From the NCBI GenBank assembly GCA_947474415.1, contig CANJKD010000186.1, positions 1 to 5,806 on the forward strand: DNA of 5,806 bases, read 5' to 3'. The first letter of the stretch is position 1; each line of letters begins with the position of its first letter. The position numbers were made by a program, and so were the translations under genes. Source of the stretch: Burkholderiales bacterium. GTDB lineage: Bacteria > Pseudomonadota > Gammaproteobacteria > Burkholderiales > Burkholderiaceae_C. Positions 1 through 5,806 of this stretch are shown here, one piece after another. The notes beneath the pieces are model-generated. The model searched no databases, was not told where the DNA came from, and saw only the letters and a list, made by a program, of their open reading frames with translations.

Positions 1-515
<515 letters not shown>

Positions 516-548
516 GCGGTTGTCTCGTTGGTAGCGATTCGCCCGTGG

Positions 549-577
549 GCCGCAGCGCCTCCGGCGTGCCGCAGCGC
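549..577. repeat. Perfect 10-base direct repeat in the maeB leader
   Basis: GCCGCAGCGC occurs at 549-558 and again at 568-577, so the copies are 19 bases apart start to start. Both lie between the candidate maeB -10 box and the maeB start codon, so they would fall in the first part of the maeB leader (GCGCTGCGGC in the mRNA sense). Between them is a short inverted repeat, CGCC-TCC-GGCG (556-566). The repeat could be a regulator site or chance in GC-rich DNA. The copies are seen directly; any function is unknown. Confidence 0.5.
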
Positions 578-586
578 GGGAAGCAG

Positions 587-614
587 ATTGTAGGAGTCGC
601 CCCTCTGCCGCCAG
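587..614 (-). promoter_or_regulatory. Candidate sigma70-type promoter for maeB
   Basis: On the minus strand TACAAT (592-587) matches five of six bases of the -10 consensus. A weak -35 candidate CTGGCG (614-609, three of six) lies 16 bases upstream. Transcription would start near 580, giving a leader of about 65 nucleotides before the maeB ATG at 515. The -10 hexamer stands out in an otherwise GC-rich region, but the -35 is poor. This is an inference from consensus matching by eye. Confidence 0.35.
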
Positions 615-622
615 GTCGAGTG

Positions 623-650
623 TTGCTGCGCTCGCAAGCTGCGACAGAAT
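623..650 (+). promoter_or_regulatory. Weak candidate promoter for the thiL operon
   Basis: TTGCTG (623-628) and CAGAAT (645-650) are separated by 16 bases and resemble -35 and -10 boxes (three and four of six matches). Transcription would begin near 656-658, about 25 bases ahead of the thiL start. No better pair is visible in the 166-base divergent region. I see no TPP riboswitch elements. The call rests on consensus matching only. Confidence 0.2.
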
Positions 651-656
651 CAAGCC

Positions 657-695
657 ATGCCGCCAACCGCCACTCCCGCCCATGCCGATCGGTGA
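657..695 (+). CDS. Possible 12-codon upstream ORF overlapping the thiL start
   Basis: An ATG at 657 opens a 12-codon frame ([12 protein letters not shown]) that ends at TGA 693-695, inside the thiL coding sequence and in a different frame from it. It has no Shine-Dalgarno sequence, but the weak candidate promoter upstream would start transcription at or next to this ATG, so it would be leaderless. If translated, it would bring ribosomes across the thiL start at 682, which itself lacks a Shine-Dalgarno sequence. A short ORF of this size arises easily by chance, so confidence is low. Confidence 0.12.
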   Translation: MPPTATPAHADR

Positions 696-1641
696 ATTCG
701 ACCTCATCGCCAAGTTCTTCACCCGCAGCGTGACGCGCGCCGCGCTCGGCGTGGGAGACGACTGCGCGCTGTTCGCCGCGTCGGCCGGCATGCAACTCGC
801 GGTGTCGAGCGACATGCTCGTCGAGGGCCGGCATTTCCTGCCCACCGTGCTGCCGCAGCGACTCGGCCACAAGGCGCTGGCCGTCAACCTGAGCGACCTC
901 GCCGCCTGCGGCGCGAAGCCGATGGCCTTCACACTGGCGCTCGCGCTGCCCCGCGTCGACGAAGTCTTCCTCGACGGCTTCGCGCGCGGCCTGCTGGCGC
1001 TGGCCGACGCCCATGGCTGCGAGTTGGTCGGTGGCGACACAACCCAAGGCCCGCTGAACATCTGCATCACCGTCTTCGGCGAAGTGCCCACCGGTGAGGC
1101 GCTGCTGCGTTCGGGTGCACGGCCGGGCGACGACCTGTACGTGAGTGGCACGCTCGGCGATGCGCGCCTGGCGCTCGAAGTCTTTCGCGGCCAACTGGCG
1201 CTGGCCGGTGCCGCGTTCGAGGCCGTGCGCTGCGCGATGGAGCAGCCGCAGCCCCGCGTTGCACTCGGTCTGGCACTGCGCGGCGTGGCCAGCAGCGCGA
1301 TCGATGTGTCCGACGGTCTGCTCGGTGACCTGGCGCACGTTCTGCGGCGCTCGGGCGTGGGTGCCGAAGTGCAGGTCGATGCGATGCCCCGCAGCGACGT
1401 GATGCGTGCGCTGCCCGAGGCCCTGCAGCGCGAATGCACGCTCTCGGGTGGCGACGACTACGAGCTGGTGTTCACGGCCGCGCCGCAGCATGCGGCCCGG
1501 ATTGCGGCTGCTGCGCTAACGTCGCAAGTAAACGTGACGCGCATCGGCGCCATCAGCGCGGCGACCGGACTGCGCCTGATCGACCGCGACGGCCGCGCGG
1601 TCGTCAACACCTTCGGCTCGTTCGATCACTTCAAGTCATGA
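682..1641 (+). CDS. thiL: Thiamine-monophosphate kinase ThiL
   Basis: ThiL phosphorylates thiamine monophosphate with ATP to give thiamine pyrophosphate, the last step of cofactor synthesis, in the cytosol. The 319-residue product has the usual family length. It begins with the diagnostic [10 protein letters not shown] (4-13), followed by GVGDDCAL (23-30), [11 protein letters not shown] (42-52), [16 protein letters not shown] (65-80), [12 protein letters not shown] (114-125), [18 protein letters not shown] (143-160), SAIDVSDGL (205-213) and SGGDDYEL (255-262), and ends in the family's DHF (315-317). The conserved aspartates that bind Mg-ATP are all present. ATG at 682 is the only in-frame start that preserves GEFDLI near the N-terminus; no Shine-Dalgarno sequence precedes it. 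A small patch near residues 279-283 uses CTA and GTA, which look rare in this gene. The stop overlaps the pgpA start in ATGA, so thiL is the first gene of a coupled operon. Identity is firm. Confidence 0.97.
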   Translation: MPIGEFDLIAKFFTRSVTRAALGVGDDCALFAASAGMQLAVSSDMLVEGRHFLPTVLPQRLGHKALAVNLSDLAACGAKPMAFTLALALPRVDEVFLDGFARGLLALADAHGCELVGGDTTQGPLNICITVFGEVPTGEALLRSGARPGDDLYVSGTLGDARLALEVFRGQLALAGAAFEAVRCAMEQPQPRVALGLALRGVASSAIDVSDGLLGDLAHVLRRSGVGAEVQVDAMPRSDVMRALPEALQRECTLSGGDDYELVFTAAPQHAARIAAAALTSQVNVTRIGAISAATGLRLIDRDGRAVVNTFGSFDHFKS

Positions 1642-2189
1642 ACAACATGCCCGCGTTGAACCCACCCGTCGCCAGCGCCGCGCGCAAGCCGACCTGGCGC
1701 TTCATGTTCGCGCACCCGGCGCACGCCATCGCGCTCGGCTTCGGCAGCGGCCTGTCGCCGATCGCGCCGGGTACAGTCGGCACCTTGTGGGCCTGGGCCG
1801 CGTTCCTGGTGCTGCAGCCGCACCTGAACGACAGGCAGTGGGCGCTGCTGCTCGCGGTGGGAGCCGTCGTCGGCTGGTGGGCCTGCACCGTGGCGGCACG
1901 GCACCTCGCGGTGGCTGACCCCGGCGCCATCGTCTGGGACGAGATCCTCGCGTTCTGGCTGATCCTGTGGCTCGTCACGCCGGCCGGCTGGTGGGCGCAG
2001 CTCTGGGCCTTCGCGCTGTTTCGTCTGTTCGACGCCGCCAAGCCCGGCCCGGTGGCCTGGGCCGATGCCTTGTTCAAGGTCAGGCGCGGCCAGCCCATCG
2101 GCTGGGCGCAGGGCTTCGGCATCCTGTTCGACGACATCGTGGCCGCGCTGTGCGCCCTGCTCGTGATCGCGCTCTGGAGGTTCCTGTGA
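1638..2189 (+). CDS. pgpA: Phosphatidylglycerophosphatase A
   Basis: PgpA removes the phosphate from phosphatidylglycerophosphate to give phosphatidylglycerol in the inner membrane. The 183-residue product fits the family's usual size. It shows GFGSGLSPIAPGTVGTL (34-50), the acidic metal-site motif DPGAIVWDE (94-102), FRLFDAAKPGPVAWAD (128-143) and the C-terminal GFGILFDDIVAAL (159-171). Hydrophobic stretches near 50-60, 68-87, 103-127 and 167-180 agree with a small multi-spanning membrane protein; tryptophans are abundant. The start is ATG at 1638, overlapping the thiL stop as ATGA. A second in-frame ATG lies three codons later (1647), giving 180 residues. Neither has a clear Shine-Dalgarno sequence, so translation probably depends on ribosomes finishing thiL. 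A longer open frame extends upstream inside thiL but encodes nothing family-like. thiL-pgpA adjacency is common in Proteobacteria, which supports both calls. Confidence 0.95.
   Translation: MNNMPALNPPVASAARKPTWRFMFAHPAHAIALGFGSGLSPIAPGTVGTLWAWAAFLVLQPHLNDRQWALLLAVGAVVGWWACTVAARHLAVADPGAIVWDEILAFWLILWLVTPAGWWAQLWAFALFRLFDAAKPGPVAWADALFKVRRGQPIGWAQGFGILFDDIVAALCALLVIALWRFL
2175..2180 (+). promoter_or_regulatory. Strong ribosome binding site deciding the GTG start of pncC
   Basis: TGGAGG ends five bases before GTG at 2186. It is the best Shine-Dalgarno sequence at any plus-strand gene start in this window and lies within the last codons of pgpA. It supports the GTG as the true start rather than an upstream codon of the longer open frame. 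Confidence 0.8.
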
Positions 2190-2677
2190 AGGCCTTCGAG
2201 CCTGCCGTGCTGGCCCTCGCGCAGGCTTTGCGCGGCGCCGGCCTGAAGCTTGCCACGGCAGAGTCGTGCACCGGGGGCCTGATCGCTGCGGCCTGCACGG
2301 CCGTCGCGGGTTCGAGCGACTGGTTCGAACGCGGCTTCGTCACTTACTCCAACGAAGCAAAGGCCGCGATGCTGGGTGTCGATGCCGGGCTGATCGCGAC
2401 CCACGGCGCGGTCAGCGGGGAAGTCGCGCAGGCGATGGCCGATGGCGCGCTGGCGCATTCGCGCGCCGATATTGCCGTCGCCGTCACCGGTATCGCCGGG
2501 CCGGGTGGCGCCACACCGGGCAAGCCGGTCGGCACGGTCTGGCTTGCGGTGGCGCAGCGCGGCCATGGCACGCTGGCTGAACTGCTGAGGCTCGCTGGTG
2601 ACCGTGCCTCGGTTCGCGAGCAGACGGTGGCGCATGCGTTGCAGCGGCTCACCGTGCGTGCCGCATCGCAGGGCTGA
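2186..2677 (+). CDS. pncC: Stand-alone CinA C-terminal-domain protein (nicotinamide-nucleotide amidohydrolase, PncC type)
   Basis: This family hydrolyses nicotinamide mononucleotide to nicotinate mononucleotide and ammonia, recycling NMN in pyridine nucleotide salvage in the cytosol. The 163-residue product is the single-domain form and lacks the N-terminal MoCF-like domain of full-length CinA. Visible motifs are TAESCTGGLIAA (24-35), whose Ser27 matches the catalytic serine; GSSDWFERGFVTYSNEAK (42-59), with Tyr54 and Lys59 at the expected places for this Ser/Lys hydrolase; GAVSGEVAQAMA (74-85); and VTGIAGPGGATPGKPVGTVW (100-119). The start is GTG at 2186: it has a strong TGGAGG upstream and overlaps the pgpA stop in GTGA. 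pgpA and ghrA flank it, with ghrA only two bases downstream. The family call is firm. The amidase activity is inferred from characterised relatives; older annotations often call such proteins competence-damage protein CinA. Confidence 0.92.
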   Translation: MKAFEPAVLALAQALRGAGLKLATAESCTGGLIAAACTAVAGSSDWFERGFVTYSNEAKAAMLGVDAGLIATHGAVSGEVAQAMADGALAHSRADIAVAVTGIAGPGGATPGKPVGTVWLAVAQRGHGTLAELLRLAGDRASVREQTVAHALQRLTVRAASQG

Positions 2678-2679
2678 CG

Positions 2680-3627
2680 ATGGCCCTTCTCGTGGCGGCC
2701 GATTTCAGCGCCGAAGAGTGGGCGCAATGGTGGCCGTTGCTGCAGGCGGCGTTGCCCGGCGAGCAACTCGTCCGTGACCGGCACGACGTGCCGGCACACG
2801 CCATCGACATTGCGCTCGTCGCCAACCCGCCCGTGGGCAGTCTGGCCGGCCTGCCCGGCCTGAGCCTGATTCAGTCGCTGTGGGCCGGCGTCGACCGGCT
2901 GCTCGCGGACGCCAGCGTGCCGGTGACGGTGCCCCTCGCGCGCATGGTCGACCCTTTGATGAACGACGCGATGGCGCAGACCGCGCTGTGGGCCGTGCTC
3001 AGCCTGCACCGCGGCTGCTTCGGCTACGCCGCGCAGCAGCGCGCCGGCGTCTGGCAGGCGAACGGCTTGCTGCGGGCCGATGAAATCACGGTGGCCGTGC
3101 TCGGCCTTGGCCAGATGGGGCGCACTGCGGCAAGGGCCATCGCGAACCAGGGCTACTGCGTGCTCGGCTGGAGCCGCAGCGCCGGCCATGCGGTCGAGGC
3201 GGGCGACAAGGTGCAGGCCTTTGCGGGCGGCGCTGCATTGCCGCAGGTGCTGGCGCAATCGCAGATCGTGGTCAACCTGCTGCCGCTCACACCTGCAACT
3301 CGCGGCCTGTTCAACGCCGCGACGCTGGCGCAACTGCCGCGCGGCGCGAGCCTCGTGAACCTGGCGCGCGGCGCCCATGTTGTCGAGACCGACCTGCTCG
3401 CTGCGCTGGCCAGCGGTCAGCTGCACCATGCGGTGCTCGATGTGTTCGCCACCGAGCCTCTGCCGCCGGGGCATGCGTTCTGGGCGCACCCGTCCGTGAC
3501 GGTGCTGCCCCACGTGGCCGCGCCCACCGACCCGCGCAGCGCGGTGCGCATCGCAGCGGCCAATGTGCTCGCACTGCGCAACGGCTTGCCGCTCGCGAAC
3601 CTGGTGGATCGAGCGCGAGGCTACTGA
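2680..3627 (+). CDS. ghrA: D-2-hydroxyacid dehydrogenase, glyoxylate/hydroxypyruvate reductase A type
   Basis: This enzyme reduces glyoxylate to glycolate and hydroxypyruvate to glycerate in the cytosol, usually with NADPH. The 315-residue product matches the usual length of the family. A divergent N-terminal catalytic half (1-95) contains SLIQSLWAGVDRLL (62-75). The Rossmann domain has VAVLGLGQMGRTAARA (138-153) with the GxGxxG at 142-147, then LGWSRS (162-167), where Ser-Arg replaces the acidic residue of NAD-specific enzymes and so favours NADPH. The catalytic triad is complete: Arg230 in NLARG, Glu259 in DVFATEPLP and His278 in LPHVAAPT. ATG at 2680 lies two bases after the pncC stop, with AGGG (2670-2673) as a modest Shine-Dalgarno sequence. 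It is the last gene of the operon and converges on holA. Fold and catalysis are secure; the exact substrate is inferred from resemblance to GhrA. Confidence 0.88.
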   Translation: MALLVAADFSAEEWAQWWPLLQAALPGEQLVRDRHDVPAHAIDIALVANPPVGSLAGLPGLSLIQSLWAGVDRLLADASVPVTVPLARMVDPLMNDAMAQTALWAVLSLHRGCFGYAAQQRAGVWQANGLLRADEITVAVLGLGQMGRTAARAIANQGYCVLGWSRSAGHAVEAGDKVQAFAGGAALPQVLAQSQIVVNLLPLTPATRGLFNAATLAQLPRGASLVNLARGAHVVETDLLAALASGQLHHAVLDVFATEPLPPGHAFWAHPSVTVLPHVAAPTDPRSAVRIAAANVLALRNGLPLANLVDRARGY

Positions 3628-3645
3628 AGCCCGCGCCGTTGCTTT
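3613..3645 (+). terminator. Candidate intrinsic terminator of the thiL-ghrA operon, overlapping the ghrA end
   Basis: GCGCG (3613-3617) pairs with CGCGC (3632-3636), and after one bulged A (3618) GGCT (3619-3622) pairs with AGCC (3628-3631). This gives nine pairs around a five-base loop, ACTGA (3623-3627), that contains the ghrA stop codon. The stem is followed by CGTTGCTTT, a broken T tract. On the minus strand no T run follows, so any effect on holA transcripts would be weaker. It is the only good stem between the convergent operons; the poor T tract limits confidence. Confidence 0.4.
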
Positions 3646-4741
3646 AGGCCTGCAAGGCCAGCCGCGTAGGTGCGGTCTTCTGGCGCTCGGCGCTCGGCAG
3701 GCTCGCCGTGCCCTGCACCGTCATCAACACCAGCCGCTTCAGCCCGTCCCAGGGGTCTAGCGGCCAGTCGGGGTGCTTCAGCCCTTTGACCAGGCCATCG
3801 CACACATGCGCCGCTTCCAGCAGCTGCGCGACCGTGTGCTCGGTGAGCAAGGGCACGACGCGCTCGAACAGCCGCTCCTTCGCGCCCCACACGCGCGCCT
3901 CGCGCAGCGCTATCGGCAGCGGCTTGTCGGCCGCCACGGCGTCTTTCACGCGCTTCAGGCCACGGATGTCTTCGGCCAGCGTCCAGTGCACCAGCACCGC
4001 CGCTTCGCCCTCGGCCCGCAAGCCGTCGAGCATGCGCAGCGCGCGCGCCACCTGGCCGGCGAGCACGGCCTCGCCGAGCTTGAAGACGTCGTAGCGGGCC
4101 ACGTTCAGCACCGCCGCTTCGATCTGCTCGAAGCCCAGTTCGCCGGCCGGGTACAGCAGGCCGAGCTTCTGGATTTCCTGGTGCGCGGCGAGCAGGTTGC
4201 CTTCAATGCGGTCGGCGAAGAACGCCAGCGCGCGCTGCCCTGCTTCGCCGCCCTGCACGCGCTGCTGCTGGGCCGCCAGCCGCTGGGCGATCCATTGCGG
4301 CAGCGCCTTGCGATCGACCGGATCGACACGCACCGTGAAACCGGCGCGGTCAAGCGCCATGAACCATGCGCTGGTTTGCTGGGTGCGGTCGAGGCGAGGC
4401 AATTGCACGATGGTGACGACGTCGTCATTGAGCAGCTCGCAATAGCGCTGCAAGGCCGCAGAGCCCTCCTTGCCAGGCTTGCCCGAGGGGATGCGCAGCT
4501 CGATCAGCTGGCGCGCCGAAAACAGGCTCATCGACGTCAAGGCGCCGAGCAGTCCGCTCCAGTCGAAATGCTGGCCGATGACCGTGTGCACATCACGTTC
4601 GCCGCAACCGGCGGCGCGCGCGGCGGCGCGGATCGTGTCACCGGCTTCCTGAGCCAGCAGCGGCTCATCGCCCCACACGGTGTAGAGCGGTCGCACGCCC
4701 TTCAGAAGGTGGCTGGCGAGCTGGTCGGCACGGACTTGCAT
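3644..4741 (-). CDS. holA: DNA polymerase III subunit delta
   Basis: HolA is the clamp-loader subunit that binds and opens the beta sliding clamp so that it can be placed on DNA during replication. The 365-residue product is slightly longer than the roughly 343 residues of the E. coli protein. Family features are LYTVWGDEPLLAQEA (19-33) at the start of the AAA+-like domain, the clamp-contacting region around SMSLFSARQLIELR (70-83), VQLPRLDRTQQTSAWF (112-127), EGNLLAAHQEIQKLGLLYP (180-198) in the middle domain, and ARYDVFKLGEAVLAG (215-229) to about 342 as the C-terminal collar domain. The last 20 or so residues form a polar tail with no recognisable motif. The gene follows lptE after 23 bases and has no clear Shine-Dalgarno sequence at its ATG (4741-4739). 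leuS-lptE-holA is a common proteobacterial order, which supports the call. Confidence 0.95.
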   Translation of the reverse strand: MQVRADQLASHLLKGVRPLYTVWGDEPLLAQEAGDTIRAAARAAGCGERDVHTVIGQHFDWSGLLGALTSMSLFSARQLIELRIPSGKPGKEGSAALQRYCELLNDDVVTIVQLPRLDRTQQTSAWFMALDRAGFTVRVDPVDRKALPQWIAQRLAAQQQRVQGGEAGQRALAFFADRIEGNLLAAHQEIQKLGLLYPAGELGFEQIEAAVLNVARYDVFKLGEAVLAGQVARALRMLDGLRAEGEAAVLVHWTLAEDIRGLKRVKDAVAADKPLPIALREARVWGAKERLFERVVPLLTEHTVAQLLEAAHVCDGLVKGLKHPDWPLDPWDGLKRLVLMTVQGTASLPSAERQKTAPTRLALQA

Positions 4742-4764
4742 GGTCGGTCGCGCTCGCGCGCCGG

Positions 4765-5280
4765 TCAGAAGGTCTGCACCGACGCGAGCCGCCGCAGCAC
4801 CTGGGCCACGATGTCGCCCTGCATCGAACGGAACAGGAAGGCTTCTTCCTGTTCCTTGCCGAGCGCGGCGTTTTCGGTGTAGCTCATGTCGCGTGTGAGC
4901 AGCAGTTCGGTGGACGGAATCAGCTCCTTGCCGGCCACGCTGCGCAGCCGGAAGGTGAAGCGCTCGCGCAATTGCAACTCGGTCACCTGGCCGGCGGAGC
5001 TGCTGGCGACGACGAGCCGCTCGCGCAGGTCGGTCACAGCCTCAAGAATGACTTGCGCCTGCGGCAAGGTGTCGACCACCCGCGTGGTGGTGCTGGCGTC
5101 GATGTTCATGCGCAGTTCGTCGGCGAGCGGCGAACGCGGCTTGAAGCCGGTGAGCTGGATGGTGCGAAACCGCAGCTCGGGCGCGCGCCGCAATTCGAAG
5201 CCGCAGCCGGCCAAGGTCGGCAAACCGGTCACGGCGGCTGCTCCGGCAGCAGCGGCGAGAACCGAACGGCGTGTCAACAT
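4765..5280 (-). CDS. lptE: LPS-assembly lipoprotein LptE
   Basis: LptE is the outer-membrane lipoprotein that plugs and helps assemble the LptD barrel, which inserts lipopolysaccharide into the outer leaflet. The 171-residue product starts MLTRRSVLAAAAG, continues with a hydrophobic core and reaches a lipobox LAGC with Cys26 as the lipidation site. CGFELRRAPELRF (26-38) is typical of the family just after the lipobox. The C-terminal part has RDMSYTENAALGKEQEEAFL (130-149) and a final helix to LRRLASVQTF. The TRRSVL stretch resembles a twin-arginine signal. I chose ATG at 5280-5278, 11 bases after the leuS stop, because it gives a normal-length signal peptide. A TTG at 5295-5293 overlapping the leuS stop as TTGA would add five residues; neither start has a clear Shine-Dalgarno sequence. 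Its place between leuS and holA strongly supports LptE despite the low sequence conservation of this family. Confidence 0.92.
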   Translation of the reverse strand: MLTRRSVLAAAAGAAAVTGLPTLAGCGFELRRAPELRFRTIQLTGFKPRSPLADELRMNIDASTTTRVVDTLPQAQVILEAVTDLRERLVVASSSAGQVTELQLRERFTFRLRSVAGKELIPSTELLLTRDMSYTENAALGKEQEEAFLFRSMQGDIVAQVLRRLASVQTF

Positions 5281-5291
5281 CGGGGTGCGGA

Positions 5292-5806
5292 TCAAACGAC
5301 GATGTTGACCAGCCGCCCCGGCACCACGATCACCTTTTTGGGCCGCTTGCCTTCGGCGAACTTGATGAAGTCCGGGCTCTTCAGTGCCGTGGCTTCGATG
5401 GTGTGCTTGCCGGCCGTGGCCGCCACGCGGATGCTGCCGCGCAGCTTGCCGTTCACCTGCAGCATCAGCTCGATCTCGCTTTGCACCAGCGCAGCGTCAT
5501 CGACCGGCGGCCAGGGCGCGTCGAGCAGGTCGCCGTGCTGGGCCGCAAAGCCCAGCTCCTGCCACAGCTTCCAGGTGGTGTGCGGGCAGGCCGGGTAGAG
5601 CACGCGCAACAGGATGCCGAAGGCCTCGCGCACGGCGGCCGGTGCGCCGCCCTTGAACCCTTCCAGCGCGTTGAGCAGCTTCATCGACCCCGAGATCACG
5701 GTGTTGTATTGCATGCGCTCGTAGTCGTAGCTGATCTGGCGCAGCAGCGTGTAGACCTCGAAGCGCAAGGCCTTCGCGTCGTCAGCCAGTGGGGCAGGCG
5801 CCTTCG
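5292..5806 (-). CDS. leuS: Leucyl-tRNA synthetase (C-terminal part, cut by window edge)
   Basis: LeuS charges tRNA-Leu with leucine in the cytosol. Only the last 170 residues are in the window; the catalytic and editing domains and the KMSKS loop lie beyond the right edge. The visible part begins in the helical anticodon-binding domain, with RFEVYTLLRQISYDYERMQY (14-33) and NTVISGSMKLLNALE (34-48), then PHTTWKLWQELGF (74-86) and DAPWPPVDDAALV (95-107). The small C-terminal domain follows, with LMLQVNGKLRGSIRV (113-127) and the classic ending RPKKVIVVPGRLVNIVV (154-170). The stop is TGA at 5294-5292. An internal TTG at 5768-5766 encodes Leu13 of the fragment and is not a start, since the frame stays open to the window edge and remains LeuS-like. 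It is the first visible gene of the leuS-lptE-holA transcription unit. Confidence 0.97.
   Translation of the reverse strand, partial: KAPAPLADDAKALRFEVYTLLRQISYDYERMQYNTVISGSMKLLNALEGFKGGAPAAVREAFGILLRVLYPACPHTTWKLWQELGFAAQHGDLLDAPWPPVDDAALVQSEIELMLQVNGKLRGSIRVAATAGKHTIEATALKSPDFIKFAEGKRPKKVIVVPGRLVNIVV

Noticed and set aside
558..562. GGAGG on the minus strand in the maeB leader as a ribosome binding site
   Set aside because: No ATG, GTG or TTG lies at a usable distance downstream, and the maeB ATG is more than 40 bases away.
516..681. Possible TPP riboswitch ahead of thiL
   Set aside because: The conserved CTGAGA and the ACCTGATC-like segments of the thi-box are absent, and the predicted leader would be too short.
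2344..3513. A 389-codon minus-strand open frame antisense to ghrA and pncC
   Set aside because: The composition is typical of a shadow frame, and the plus strand carries two complete families with intact catalytic residues.
3647..3659. GGCCT-GCA-AGGCC hairpin at the 3' end of holA as a terminator
   Set aside because: It has only five pairs, lies inside the holA coding sequence and is followed by no T tract on either strand; the nearby stem at 3613-3636 is better.
4742..4764. Inverted repeat CGCG-CGAG-CGCG in the lptE-holA gap as a regulatory hairpin
   Set aside because: The four-pair stem is what low-complexity GC-rich sequence gives by chance, and no other signal supports it.
3773..4882. 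A 369-codon open frame on the plus strand antisense to holA and the end of lptE, longer than holA itself
   Set aside because: It is the complement of well-identified genes, rich in Arg, His, Gln and Ala as expected for a shadow frame in GC-rich DNA, and shows no family motif.

Overview
The window is a compact stretch of ordinary bacterial chromosome. It is GC-rich throughout, with G or C at most third codon positions. Protein signatures and gene order point to a betaproteobacterium, most likely of the order Burkholderiales. That placement is an inference from recognised protein families, not from a database search. I see no RNA genes, mobile elements, CRISPR arrays, phage genes or clear signs of recent transfer.

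Layout: the left edge (1-515, minus strand) holds the N-terminal part of a MaeB-type malic enzyme that reads out of the window. A 166-base divergent region (516-681) follows, with candidate back-to-back promoters and a perfect 10-base direct repeat. Next is a tightly packed plus-strand operon: thiL (thiamine-monophosphate kinase), pgpA (phosphatidylglycerophosphatase A), a stand-alone CinA C-terminal-domain protein (pncC-type NMN amidase) and ghrA (glyoxylate/hydroxypyruvate reductase). The junctions are ATGA, GTGA and a 2-base gap, so translational coupling is likely. The right half (3644-5806, minus strand) holds the C-terminal part of leuS followed by lptE and holA, a neighbourhood common in Proteobacteria. 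The two operons converge with only 16 bases between the ghrA and holA stop codons. A GC-rich stem-loop there carries the ghrA stop codon in its loop and may act as a terminator.

The plus-strand genes serve cofactor and lipid housekeeping: thiamine pyrophosphate synthesis, phosphatidylglycerol synthesis, pyridine nucleotide salvage and glyoxylate reduction. The minus-strand genes serve leucyl-tRNA charging, lipopolysaccharide export to the outer membrane and loading of the DNA polymerase III clamp. Within each operon the genes share no obvious pathway; the likely bond is co-expression.

I found no convincing undescribed system. The points worth a second look are small: the repeat and possible leaderless short upstream ORF in the maeB/thiL divergent region, the stop-codon-in-loop terminator, a twin-arginine-like lipoprotein signal on LptE, and ambiguous or Shine-Dalgarno-free starts at gene junctions.
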